Shown here one piece after another: positions 24,895 through 33,486 of a stretch of 45,628 nt of DNA (position 1 is the stretch's first letter; each line of letters opens with the position of its first letter). The position numbers and the translations under genes were made by a program. Source of the stretch: an uncultured bacterium (GTDB lineage Bacteria > Bacillota > Clostridia > Lachnospirales > Lachnospiraceae). Below the pieces are notes generated by a model. That model saw only the letters and a program-made list of their open reading frames with translations, was not told where the DNA came from and ran no database searches. The stretch covers positions 1 to 45,628 of the forward strand of contig CAJMQE010000023.1 in assembly GCA_905215405.1 (NCBI GenBank), in the 5' to 3' direction.

Positions 24895-27162
24895 TCATGC
24901 TTTCCAGATATCTTCATTATATTCTCTGATCGTTCGGTCTGAGGAAAAGAATCCTGCCATACTGATATTCATCAGCATCTTTTCAGCCCAGTCCATCCGA
25001 TTGTCATATTCCCTAAATGCTCTTTCTTTCACATCTACATAAGCATTAAAATCCAAAAGTGTCATGAACCAGTCCTTATTGATCAGTTCCTGGTAGAGTC
25101 TTGTCAACGACTTTTTATCTCCTGCTCTTAACATCTCTTTGGAAACTATAAAATCTACACATTTCCTAATCACAGGATCTTCTTCATAGATCTCTTTTGC
25201 GCTATAATCCGCTTTCCTGTAATGATTAATGACCTCCAGGCTCTCAGCACCGAACGTGTAAATGTTGTCATCACCGACAAGCTGTGCGATTTCCACATTT
25301 GCACCATCCATGGTTCCCAGCGTAACGGCTCCATTTAGCATAAATTTCATATTTCCTGTTCCACTTGCCTCTTTTGATGCGAGCGAGATCTGCTCAGAAA
25401 TATCACAGGCCGGAATGACCTTTTCTGCTTTTGTGACATTATAGTTTTCAATCATAACAACTTTCAGATACGGGCTGACATCCGGATCATTGTTAATGAC
25501 CTCCTGCAGGCATAAGATCAGATGGATGATATCTTTTGCGATCACGTACGCTTTGGCTGCTTTGGCGCCAAAAATGACCGTGATCGGTGTTGCCGGTCTG
25601 TGTCCTGCCTTAATTTCAAAATATTTATAAATGACATACAGGGCATTTAACTGCTGTCTCTTGTACTCATGCAGTCTTTTTACCTGAATATCATAGATGG
25701 AATGTTCATCGATTTCAATATTCTGTGTTTCTTTCAGATAATCCTTTAACTTCTTTTTATTATTTTCTTTGATCTGCAGCAATCTTTCCAGCACATCCTG
25801 ATGATTACGGAACTGTTTTAGGTTCTGGAGCGCATCCGCATTCTTTTTAAATTCTGGTCCGATCAGTTCTTCCACATAATCTGCCAATTCCTCGTTGCAA
25901 TAAAGCAGCCATCTACGAAATGTAATGCCATTGGTCTTGTTATTGAACTTTTCTGGATATAATTTATAGAAGTTATGCAGCTCTTCTTTTTTTAGAATCT
26001 CTGTATGTAATTTGGCTACTCCATTTACACTATAGCCATAATGGATATCAATATGAGCCATATGCACTTTTTTCTTATCATCAATGATTGCGACCGACTC
26101 ATCCTCATATTTATCACGTACCTTTTCATCCAGCACTTCAATAATAGGAATCAGCTGCGGTACAACTTTCTTTAAATACGCAAGTGGCCATTTTTCCAGT
26201 GCTTCCGCGAGAATCGTATGGTTTGTATAAGCACAGGTCTTAGATACGATTGTTATCGCGTCGTCCATTGCAATTCCCTCGTTCATCAGCAGACGGATCA
26301 GTTCTGGAATCACCATCGTCGGGTGGGTATCATTAATCTGAATTGCCGCATATTCATTGAGATCATACAAATCAGACCCTTTCCTTCTACACTCATCAAG
26401 GATCAATCTGGCCGCATTGCTTACCATAAAATACTGCTGGTAGATTCTAAGCAGCTGCCCCTCTTCATCACTATCATCCGGATAAAGGAACAAGGTCAGA
26501 TTTTTACTAATGCCAGTCTTATCAAAGGAAATGTCCCCTTCTTTGACAATGGATTCATCCACGGTATCAATGTCGAACAAATGTAATTTATTGACGCGGT
26601 TTTCATAGCCGATCACATCAATATCATACATTCTAGAAACAACAGAACCCGTTCCGAACTCAATTTTATAAGAGACCTCCGTCCTGTTTAACCAGTTCTT
26701 ATTTTCTTCTGCACTTATCCACGGATTTCCCTCTTCGACCTGCTTATTGTTCTCAAAGATCTGTTTGAACAACCCCATGTGATAATTAATACCAACACCA
26801 TCTCCATTCAGGCCAACTGTCGCCATGGAATCCAGGAAACAGGCTGCCAGCCGTCCAAGTCCACCATTTCCCAAAGATGGTTCTGCCTCAATTTCCTCGA
26901 TCTGGGCAAGATTTTTCCCAGATTCCTGTAACTCTTTTTTAACTTCCCCGTAGACGCCAAGATTGATCAGATTATTAGAAAGTAACTTGCCGATCAAAAA
27001 TTCTGCTGATATGTAATACACTTTTTTCTTTGTATCCGGATACTGCTCTCTTTTTTTAGCTGCCATTTCTTTTGTCATTGCCAGAAGCGCCACATAAATT
27101 TCTTCATTGCTGCAGTCACATAACTGCTTCTGATATCTTTCCAAACATACCTCTTTTATCAT
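24895..27162 (-). CDS. glgP: Glycogen/starch/maltodextrin phosphorylase
   Basis: About 755 aa, normal for bacterial GT35 phosphorylases. The enzyme releases glucose-1-phosphate from the non-reducing ends of alpha-1,4-glucans using PLP. Visible signatures are EAEPSLGNGGLGRLAACFLDS near the N-terminus and EASGTGNMKFMLNGAVTLGTMDGANVEI, with the PLP lysine near residue 605. The start is uncertain: GAGG lies 6 nt before the ATG at 27162, whereas the in-frame ATG at 27192 has only a weak AGAAG. It sits between malQ and the YesMN genes, so it would process imported or stored glucans together with MalQ. Confidence 0.94.
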   Translation of the reverse strand: MIKEVCLERYQKQLCDCSNEEIYVALLAMTKEMAAKKREQYPDTKKKVYYISAEFLIGKLLSNNLINLGVYGEVKKELQESGKNLAQIEEIEAEPSLGNGGLGRLAACFLDSMATVGLNGDGVGINYHMGLFKQIFENNKQVEEGNPWISAEENKNWLNRTEVSYKIEFGTGSVVSRMYDIDVIGYENRVNKLHLFDIDTVDESIVKEGDISFDKTGISKNLTLFLYPDDSDEEGQLLRIYQQYFMVSNAARLILDECRRKGSDLYDLNEYAAIQINDTHPTMVIPELIRLLMNEGIAMDDAITIVSKTCAYTNHTILAEALEKWPLAYLKKVVPQLIPIIEVLDEKVRDKYEDESVAIIDDKKKVHMAHIDIHYGYSVNGVAKLHTEILKKEELHNFYKLYPEKFNNKTNGITFRRWLLYCNEELADYVEELIGPEFKKNADALQNLKQFRNHQDVLERLLQIKENNKKKLKDYLKETQNIEIDEHSIYDIQVKRLHEYKRQQLNALYVIYKYFEIKAGHRPATPITVIFGAKAAKAYVIAKDIIHLILCLQEVINNDPDVSPYLKVVMIENYNVTKAEKVIPACDISEQISLASKEASGTGNMKFMLNGAVTLGTMDGANVEIAQLVGDDNIYTFGAESLEVINHYRKADYSAKEIYEEDPVIRKCVDFIVSKEMLRAGDKKSLTRLYQELINKDWFMTLLDFNAYVDVKERAFREYDNRMDWAEKMLMNISMAGFFSSDRTIREYNEDIWKA

Positions 27163-27265
27163 ATTCATCCTCATTTCTGCGCTGAATCTCATATTTCTTC
27201 TGCATCTCTTGCACCACCTGTCTAACAGCGCTCAGACAACATGCATGCAGATCTATCTTCCATTA

Positions 27266-27297
27266 TTCCGTTATCCCGTTATCCCGTTATCCCGTTA
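27266..27297. repeat. Four 8-bp tandem repeats at the malQ stop codon
   Basis: TTCCGTTA followed by three TCCCGTTA copies (minus strand: TAACGGGA). The first unit on the coding strand contains the malQ stop codon TAA, so copy-number change would alter only the intergenic spacing to glgP. Confidence 0.8.
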
Positions 27298-28800
27298 TTT
27301 TCTATTATATAAATATGCGAGCCGCTCGAGCTCCCTGCAGAGAATTTCCCCAAATTCACCCTTCTGCAATCTCCACTTCCAGTTATCTCCGATCGTAGAC
27401 GGAAAATTCATTCTTGCACGATTATCCTTTTCCAAAATATCCTGCATCTGCAGTACCACGATATCAGACACGCTCATATACAGCACACGTATCATTTTCC
27501 GTATAATTTCATCTTTTCTGTCCGCTCCAAGATACTGCATCATATATGACAATTTCTCTCTACTTTCATGGAGCAGATGCCCTTTTAGCGTTTCATTGTC
27601 ATGAGTTCCTATATAGACAACACCATGCTTTTTGTGAAATGGTGGCAGATGATCGTTTTTAGGATTCCCATCAAATGCAACTTCCAACTCTTTCATGCCG
27701 GGAAATCCTGATTCTTTTAATAACGCTTCGACATCCGGTCCCGTTACTCCCAGATCTTCTGCAATCACTTTTGCATCTCCGATTGCCTCGTTAATTGCAT
27801 TGACAAGATCGATTCCAGGGCCTTTTTCATACCATCCATTCTTTGCACTTTGCTCATAAGGAATACAGTAATACCTGACAATTCCGATAAAATGATCAAT
27901 ACGGGTCAGGTCATATAATCTGGCACAAGCCTGCATTCTCTTTTTCCACCATGCAAATCCTGTCCGTTTATGTTCCTCCCAGTCATACAGTGGATTTCCC
28001 CATTTCTGCCCATCATCTGAAAACGCATCCGGTGGACAGCCTGCGACACTGGTCTGCTGCAAATTCTCATTTAACTGGAACAGCTCTGGCTGTGCCCATA
28101 CGTCCGCGCTGTCATAGGAAACATAAAGTGGAATATCCCCAATAATCTCGATCTGTCTCTCATTCGCATAGTTCTTTAACGTCTTCCACTCTGCTGCAAA
28201 TCGATACTGCAGGAATTTCCAGTATCTGATCTCATCTTCCAGCAGTTCCGTGTATTTTTGCACTGCCTGCGGAGTTCGCATCCGGATATCCATATCCCAT
28301 TTCGCCCATTCCAACTGTCCAAAATGTATTTTACATGCCATATAAAGTGCATAATTGTCAAGCCATTCTGCCTGCTCCTGATTAAATGTCTGAAATGCTG
28401 TACGTATGTTCTCATCCCTGTCATATACCGTTGTCTTCCATTTCAGATAAGCTTTTTTCAACAGTGGAAAACGACTTTCGTATATTTTGTCATACTGCAC
28501 ATATTCAGGGGTATCTCCATAATCCGACGCCTCTACTTCTTCTTTTGTCAGTAGCCCCTCTTCTATCAGGCCTTCCAGATCGATAAAATACGGATTACCT
28601 GCAAATGCAGATAATGCCTGATATGGACTATCCCCGAAACTTGTCGGCCCCATCGGAAGTACCTGCCAATAATGCTGCCCTGCCTTATACAGACTGTCAA
28701 CGAACTTAAATGCCTGTTTTCCAAAGCTGCCGATTCCATACGGTGATGGTAATGCTGTGACTGGAAGAAGCACACCTGCCCCTCTCTTATACTCTTTCAT
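27295..28800 (-). CDS. malQ: 4-alpha-glucanotransferase (amylomaltase)
   Basis: About 501 aa, GH77 family, normal length. The N-terminus RGAGVLLPVTALPSPYGIGSFG is diagnostic. The catalytic residues are present: nucleophile Asp in TRIDHFIG (near 298), acid/base Glu in IAEDLGV (near 345), transition-state Asp in THDNET (near 401). It transfers maltodextrin segments, producing longer chains for phosphorylase plus glucose. The start at 28800 has GAGG 8 nt upstream; the in-frame ATG at 28824 lacks a site. It is the first gene of the glucan operon, divergent from the AraC regulator at 29081. Confidence 0.95.
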   Translation of the reverse strand: MKEYKRGAGVLLPVTALPSPYGIGSFGKQAFKFVDSLYKAGQHYWQVLPMGPTSFGDSPYQALSAFAGNPYFIDLEGLIEEGLLTKEEVEASDYGDTPEYVQYDKIYESRFPLLKKAYLKWKTTVYDRDENIRTAFQTFNQEQAEWLDNYALYMACKIHFGQLEWAKWDMDIRMRTPQAVQKYTELLEDEIRYWKFLQYRFAAEWKTLKNYANERQIEIIGDIPLYVSYDSADVWAQPELFQLNENLQQTSVAGCPPDAFSDDGQKWGNPLYDWEEHKRTGFAWWKKRMQACARLYDLTRIDHFIGIVRYYCIPYEQSAKNGWYEKGPGIDLVNAINEAIGDAKVIAEDLGVTGPDVEALLKESGFPGMKELEVAFDGNPKNDHLPPFHKKHGVVYIGTHDNETLKGHLLHESREKLSYMMQYLGADRKDEIIRKMIRVLYMSVSDIVVLQMQDILEKDNRARMNFPSTIGDNWKWRLQKGEFGEILCRELERLAYLYNRK

Positions 28801-29080
28801 CCTGATTCCCTCATTTCTATTCATTTTTTACATCGTCTTCTATCTTGTTTCCAACTTTAGCTTGCTTCCAACTTCAGTTCTTAACCAAAAGTCCTATTAC
28901 TCATTTCCATAATCCTATTATAGTGATATTGTATTTTTCAGTCTTGCAATATATAATCAAAATATAATACTATTCTATCATTTTTCAATTGGACAACCGG
29001 TATTTCGGCCTGATTTTATCACTTGGTGAATCCAGCTGGTTCGAACTTTTCACAATCATTCCAGAAAGGAGTGCATGCAC

Positions 29081-29956
29081 ATGCATATACTTGAATATGA
29101 AAATTATCAGGAAATTAAATCTCATTACGACAGTAGTTTCTCCTACAATACTTATCTTTGCAGTATTCCACTCGATTTCTACTGCGTTCCTGTTCACTGG
29201 CACAGCGAAATGGAACTGATCTGTGCAAAAAAAGGAAGTGGGACCGTAACCGTAGATCTGATCGAATACCACGTAAATGCTGGCGGCATGATTCTGATTC
29301 TTCCAGGACAGCTCCACTCGATCGATCAGTATCAACAGATGGATTTTGAATATGAAAATATCATTTTCGATCCACGTATGCTACTTCCACGGCAAAGTGA
29401 CGCCCTGACTGAAACATTTTTTCACGACCTTCTGCTTGGAAAGTTTCAGTTTCCTACCCTGCTTGATTCCCAGATTTCCTTTTATCCTGAGATTGCTTCC
29501 TGTATCCAGAAAGCAGACCATATCTGCGAGACATTTTCCAAAGGATACTTTCTTGCACTACGGAGCTGTCTATACGAATTTTTTTATATTCTATTTGCAA
29601 ATGCTACACAAAGTACTATTCACCCCAGATCTGAAAAATCCATAGAAAAAATCAAACTGATTACCAAATATATTGAAAAACATATTGCAGAAGAAATCAC
29701 AATACAAAAAATGGCCGAACTCTGCGAGTTCAGCCAGTCACATTTTATGAAGTTCTTCAAACAAAATATGGGAACACCATTCTTCGCCTATCTAAATGAT
29801 TACAGGCTCACAACGGCTTCCCATATGCTTACCACATCGTCTGATACGATTCTTTCAATCGCAGAAGAATGTGGATATAATAATCTATCTTATTTTAACA
29901 GGATCTTTAAAAAGAAGTATCAGATGACACCACGACAGTTTAGGCAGCGTAGCTAA
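29081..29956 (+). CDS. AraC-family regulator with N-terminal cupin sensor
   Basis: About 291 aa. The N-terminal part (about 15-110) has cupin-like sequence (VPVHWHSEMELICAKKGSGTVTV, then GGMILILPGQLHSI) that binds sugars in many AraC proteins. The C-terminal HTH pair (about 190-288) carries ITIQKMAELCEFSQSHFMKFFKQNMGTPF and CGYNNLSYFNRIFKKKYQMTP. AAAGGAG is 9 nt before the ATG at 29081; the in-frame ATG at 29075 is only 3 nt away and unlikely. Its divergent position suggests it controls malQ-glgP or the whole glucan locus. It converges on mgtE with 20 bp between the stops. Confidence 0.92.
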   Translation: MHILEYENYQEIKSHYDSSFSYNTYLCSIPLDFYCVPVHWHSEMELICAKKGSGTVTVDLIEYHVNAGGMILILPGQLHSIDQYQQMDFEYENIIFDPRMLLPRQSDALTETFFHDLLLGKFQFPTLLDSQISFYPEIASCIQKADHICETFSKGYFLALRSCLYEFFYILFANATQSTIHPRSEKSIEKIKLITKYIEKHIAEEITIQKMAELCEFSQSHFMKFFKQNMGTPFFAYLNDYRLTTASHMLTTSSDTILSIAEECGYNNLSYFNRIFKKKYQMTPRQFRQRS

Positions 29957-29976
29957 ACTGCATCCTTTATGCTCTT

Positions 29977-31371
29977 TTATACCAGCAATGGTAAAAAGAT
30001 CTGTGCAAGTCCAAGGAATACAAAGAAACCAAGAACATCTGTTGCTGTTGTCAGGAAAATTGTGGAAGCCAGAGCCGGATCAACTTTAATTGCTTTCAAT
30101 ATCAGTGGAATCAAGAATCCAAAAATTCCTCCAATCACCATATTAATGATCATTGCAGCAAATATGATAAATCCAAGATAGAAATTTCCATATTTAAAAT
30201 ACATAAAGATTCCCGTAACCACGCCAATTGCAGCACCGTTGATCACGCCAAGCATAATTTCCTTAAACACAAGCCTCCAGCTTTTCTTTAACTGAATCTC
30301 GCCAAGTGCAATGCTTCGAATAATGATTGACAGAGTCTGTGAACCTGCATTTCCACCCATTCCAGTGACGATTGTCATTGCCGAAGCGAGGGCAACGACC
30401 TGTGCGATTGTACTTTCGAACAGGCTGACTGAAAACGATGCCATAAATGCAGTGATCAGATTGACGAACAGCCAGGGAAGTCGCATTCTGACTGACTCTC
30501 CTAACTTACTGTCAACATCTTCTTCCTTACTAACACCACCCATATGCAGCATATCTTCGGTATGTTCTTCCACGATGACATCGATAATATCATCGACTGT
30601 AATAATTCCCAGCATTCCCTGTTTCTTGTTAACGACTGGAATCACTTTCAGATCGTATTTGGAAACCAGCAGAGAAACTTCTTCCTGATCCATTTCAGGT
30701 GCTACAGAAATCACATGATCGTTCATGACTTCCTCCAAAGAGTTATCATATGGTGCAATCAGGATTTCCCGTAAATCGACAGTTCCGATCAGCTGTCGTC
30801 TGCGATTTAACACAAAAATGGTATCGATCACTTCTGTCTTAGGTGCGATTTCTCTCATTTTTGCAAGTGTTGCCTCAATTGTCAGATCTCCTTTTAACGC
30901 AATATACTCTGTGGTCATAATACCACCAGCAGTATCTTCGTCATATCCAAGCAGATTCTGTATTATATTCCGGTCACTGAGCTTCATCAGATTGATAATA
31001 TCTTTTCTTCTGTTTACCGGTAATTCCCCAAGTAAATCGACGATATCATCCTTTGGCATATATTCGAACATACTGATAATTCTGTGATTATCAAGTACCT
31101 GCGTCATATCTACCTGCAGATCTTCATCTGCCTGCTCCACAATTCGTGCCAGCTTTTCATTATCAATAGCATTAAAAAGACAAATGATCTGATCACTATC
31201 CAGTTCTTCTGCGATCATTGCCAGATCGACAGGGTAAATGTCCTCAATGACCCTGTTGATTTCTCTGATATCTTTTGTTAAGAGTGCCTTGATGACTGCA
31301 TTCATTTCATCTTCTTTTACAGAAACTCCGGCGCCTGTATTGATATCTTCTACTAATTCTTCTTCATTCAT
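29977..31371 (-). CDS. mgtE: Magnesium transporter MgtE
   Basis: About 464 aa, normal length. In order: an N-terminal superhelical domain (about 30-130) with DIVDLLGELPVNRRKDIINLM; tandem CBS domains (about 140-260), which close the channel when cytosolic Mg2+ is high; and five membrane helices (about 285-460) with the VTGMGGNAGSQTLSIIIRSIALGEI signature of the pore. The start at 31371 follows GGAGG by 8 nt; the in-frame ATG at 31395 is rejected. Expression is controlled by the upstream M-box riboswitch. A small ORF lies between riboswitch and gene. Confidence 0.96.
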   Translation of the reverse strand: MNEEELVEDINTGAGVSVKEDEMNAVIKALLTKDIREINRVIEDIYPVDLAMIAEELDSDQIICLFNAIDNEKLARIVEQADEDLQVDMTQVLDNHRIISMFEYMPKDDIVDLLGELPVNRRKDIINLMKLSDRNIIQNLLGYDEDTAGGIMTTEYIALKGDLTIEATLAKMREIAPKTEVIDTIFVLNRRRQLIGTVDLREILIAPYDNSLEEVMNDHVISVAPEMDQEEVSLLVSKYDLKVIPVVNKKQGMLGIITVDDIIDVIVEEHTEDMLHMGGVSKEEDVDSKLGESVRMRLPWLFVNLITAFMASFSVSLFESTIAQVVALASAMTIVTGMGGNAGSQTLSIIIRSIALGEIQLKKSWRLVFKEIMLGVINGAAIGVVTGIFMYFKYGNFYLGFIIFAAMIINMVIGGIFGFLIPLILKAIKVDPALASTIFLTTATDVLGFFVFLGLAQIFLPLLV

Positions 31372-31435
31372 CGGTCCATCCTCCATATTTCTCATCTAAT
31401 ATAAAATCAAGACCTGACGTAAAAAAGTATGCTAC

Positions 31436-31606
31436 CTATGCCAGGGAAGAGAATGAAGCAAATAGCTCCTGCAGAACTCCTCGTCTGACATCCATTTTAT
31501 TCAGTTTATTCCATTTCACACTCCGATGCAATTTCATAATCTTGCAATAAAACCTGTTAACATCTATATTCACGCCAGGACCGGGGTTACCACTACTACT
31601 CTCCAT
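31436..31606 (-). CDS. 56-codon small ORF between the M-box riboswitch and mgtE
   Basis: It reads MESSSGNPGPGVNIDVNRFY and continues through a basic stretch (KIMKLHRSVKWNKLNK) to end in ELFASFSSLA. AAGGTGAAGAGA precedes the ATG with suitable spacing, and 64 nt separate its stop from the mgtE start. No family is recognised. It could be a leader peptide whose translation affects mgtE, an independent small protein, or chance; the ribosome site and position favour translation. The NPGPG segment near the start would be a slow stretch for ribosomes. Confidence 0.45.
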   Translation of the reverse strand: MESSSGNPGPGVNIDVNRFYCKIMKLHRSVKWNKLNKMDVRRGVLQELFASFSSLA

Positions 31607-31721
31607 TCTCTTCACCTTCTTTCTTGTTCAATCTATTTAAAATATCTTTGAATTTGTAGATTCAGGAACTTGTCTTCCCTTTGTGCTCATGCTGTCTGTC
31701 ATACGCACACCAGTCAGAAAC

Positions 31722-31762
31722 AAAAAAATCCCTGTCACAGCTCAAACAAACCATGACAGGGA
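31722..31762 (-). terminator. Expression-platform terminator of the M-box riboswitch
   Basis: TCCCTGTCA (31729-31737) pairs with TGACAGGGA (31754-31762). On the minus strand it is followed by seven T. An alternative pairing of the preceding ACAGGAA with TTCCCTGT (31756-31776 region) would break the stem, giving the antiterminated state. Confidence 0.85.
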
Positions 31763-31774
31763 ATCAGATTCCTG

Positions 31775-31925
31775 TTAATCCGTTCAAGCTTTAACTCCAT
31801 AGGGCAATGAAATTACATTATTCTACGCCTTTGCGACATAGACTGTTGACCTTCTCGTAGTGTCTCCACTATTCCGCGGCAGCAATCCGTATCCCTATGG
31901 TAGCCTCACCTACCGATACTTTATT
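31775..31925 (-). ncRNA. M-box (ykoK) magnesium riboswitch
   Basis: The minus-strand RNA carries the conserved M-box elements in order: GGTAGGTGAGGCT, ATACGGATTGCTGCC, GGTCAACAG, GCCCTATGG and GTTAAAGCTT. It lies between a consensus promoter and a terminator ahead of mgtE. Known M-boxes bind Mg2+ and fold so that the terminator forms when Mg2+ is plentiful; that fits here. Ends are approximate. Confidence 0.93.
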
Positions 31926-31957
31926 ATTTTAATTGTAAATAAACCTTTTACTAATTA

Positions 31958-31986
31958 AGTATAATCTCCCACGTTGTGGATGTCAA
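31958..31986 (-). promoter_or_regulatory. Promoter of the M-box/mgtE transcript
   Basis: TTGACA (31981-31986) and TATACT (31958-31963), 17-nt spacer. The transcript would begin about 30 nt before the conserved riboswitch core. Confidence 0.8.
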
Positions 31987-32087
31987 TTGTTTTTCGTATA
32001 AATTTATTTGCACTGCTAATACTATAGTATCATCAGATTTATCATCTTAAAAACAACTTAATTCTATGAATGGAGGAATTAACAACT

Positions 32088-32393
32088 ATGAATGATCAAG
32101 ATCAAAATCTTGGGAAATACCGTTCCCAGCTCGCAATGAGCGCCCTGGATGATATACCACAACCAAACGCAAATGCAAAAGATATTGTTGCACTTGTAAA
32201 ACACAGTGGCCGTATCACCGGATATCAGTTATCAGACGGTGAGACCCTGAGCAAAGAAGAAGGTGTTGCTCTTGCAAAACAGGGCGGAATCAATGGTGTT
32301 GGAATTGCACACAGAAATGGAACCGAATATCTGAAATCTCTTCCTGATAATGAAGAGGGAAACAACCTTGGTTCTCTTCCATCTGTAAAATAA
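32088..32393 (+). CDS. DUF3892 domain protein
   Basis: About 101 aa, soluble. The C-terminal half (AKDIVALVKHSGRITGYQLSDGETLSKEEGVALAKQGGINGVGIAHRNGTEYLKSLPD) matches the DUF3892 pattern: a short beta-rich domain with a conserved G-x-x-x-A end and Asn-Gly-x-x-Tyr-Leu. GGAGG lies 11 nt before the ATG at 32088; the upstream in-frame ATG at 32070 overlaps that site. No function is known for the family. Monocistronic, ending at the terminator at 32546. Confidence 0.85.
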   Translation: MNDQDQNLGKYRSQLAMSALDDIPQPNANAKDIVALVKHSGRITGYQLSDGETLSKEEGVALAKQGGINGVGIAHRNGTEYLKSLPDNEEGNNLGSLPSVK

Positions 32394-32545
32394 GAAGGAA
32401 AATCAGATGCAGAATTAAAAAAGTTAAAAATTCGTTCACAATTTATTCAAAAGGCAAACACATTAATATCATAATTTTTGTTTATGATATACCTATCAAA
32501 GAGTTAAAGAGCTTTGAAACTGTTTTTTTCATAAAAAACCTTCTC

Positions 32546-32576
32546 AAAAAGGAACCTCTCCACAAGGTTCCTTTTT
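32546..32576 (+). terminator. Terminator after the DUF3892 gene
   Basis: AAAAAGGAACCT (32546-32557) and AGGTTCCTTTTT (32565-32576) form a perfect 12-bp stem with a 7-nt loop, about 150 nt past the stop. Nothing else is evident in 32394-32545. Confidence 0.8.
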
Positions 32577-32664
32577 CATTTGTTAAATTTCAGCAAACAT
32601 TGTCAATAAACCCAATATTTTCTGAAATTTTTAAGACTATTTTTAAAGAATTAGGAATTATCAC

Positions 32665-32693
32665 TTGACATTAGCGGAAAAAAATTATATTAT
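32665..32693 (+). promoter_or_regulatory. Promoter of the cold-shock gene
   Basis: TTGACA (32665-32670) and TATTAT (32688-32693), 17-nt spacer, within a very AT-rich stretch with alternative -10 registers. It gives a leader of about 125 nt. Confidence 0.75.
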
Positions 32694-32724
32694 AATTATA
32701 ATATTTTCGATAGTTGAAATTGAT

Positions 32725-32786
32725 TCGCATATGTTTGTAAGTCATTATCTCCGTATCATGATTTACAAGCATATGCGATTTTTTTT
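32725..32786 (+). terminator. Terminator hairpin inside the cold-shock gene leader
   Basis: A 21-bp stem (32725-32745 with 32758-32778, two G-U wobbles, no mismatch) and a 12-nt loop are followed by eight T (32779-32786). It lies between the promoter at 32665 and the cold-shock start at 32825. It either attenuates the cold-shock gene or ends a small RNA of about 85-90 nt. Confidence 0.85.
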
Positions 32787-32824
32787 CACAAGAAATATTA
32801 TAAATATATAGGAGGTATCTTGCA

Positions 32825-33028
32825 ATGAATAAAGGTACAGTAAAATGGTTTAACTCTCAGAAAGGTTTCGGTTTCATCACTAACGATGCTAACGGCGAAG
32901 ATGTATTCGTACATTTCTCAGGAATCGCTACAGATGGTTTCAAAACATTAGAAGATGGCCAGAACGTAACATTTGATATTACAGAAGGTGCTAAAGGCCC
33001 ACAGGCTGTTAACGTTTGCCTCGCATAG
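32825..33028 (+). CDS. Cold-shock protein, CspA family
   Basis: 67 aa, typical length. It is a single OB-fold with both RNA-binding motifs, KGFGFI (RNP1) and VFVHFS (RNP2), and the opening MNKGTVKWFNSQKGFG. It is an RNA chaperone that melts secondary structure; enterobacterial CspA-family members also act as transcription antiterminators. AGGAGG lies 8 nt before the ATG. The leader carries a strong terminator hairpin, a natural target for control by the protein itself or by temperature. Confidence 0.97.
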   Translation: MNKGTVKWFNSQKGFGFITNDANGEDVFVHFSGIATDGFKTLEDGQNVTFDITEGAKGPQAVNVCLA

Positions 33029-33079
33029 TGATAATACTTATTCAGATATAAGATTTAAGCGTGTATAATATCATAAAAG

Positions 33080-33116
33080 AAGCTGCAGTTGTATGATTAC
33101 TACTGCAGCTTTTTTA
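33080..33116 (+). terminator. Terminator of the cold-shock gene
   Basis: AAGCTGCAGT (33080-33089) and ACTGCAGCTT (33102-33111) followed by a T run; 51 nt past the stop codon. Confidence 0.85.
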
Positions 33117-33291
33117 CTATCTTCTAATCAGGATCTGGAACAAAAGTCGTCTCCTGTTTCAAATCCCTGAACTCTTTTTTTCATCACTGTTGCGATGCTC
33201 TAAGTTATAATTTCGTCGTTCTCTATCCTATGATTTAATCTGTAAAATACATGATTCTATCAATAAATTATCCCATAATGTAATATATATA

Positions 33292-33425
33292 ATAACTTAA
33301 TGTCTTCTATAATGGAATGTATGTTATAACTTAACGTCTTCTATCATGAATGTATGTTATAACTTAATGTCTTCAAAACGGAAGAAATGCTATAACCTAA
33401 TGCATTCTATAATATAATAAATGCT
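33292..33425. repeat. Four imperfect 33-34 bp tandem repeats
   Basis: Units begin ATAACTTAATGTCTTC and end ATGTT or ATGCT, at 33292-33325, 33326-33358, 33359-33391 and 33392-33425, with a broken fifth start after that. They fill the AT-rich space (33117-33486) downstream of both the cold-shock gene and the convergent anchored-protein gene. No coding potential is seen in this gap. Confidence 0.8.
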
Positions 33426-33486
33426 ATCCCTTAATCCAATTGATTCCTTACTGCTATCTATTCTTTACTGTAATGTATTTTTTAAT

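Noticed and set aside
27266..27297. Short tandem repeats considered as a CRISPR-like array
   Set aside because: Units are 8 bp and directly adjacent with no spacers; no cas genes. No CRISPR array was seen anywhere in the window.
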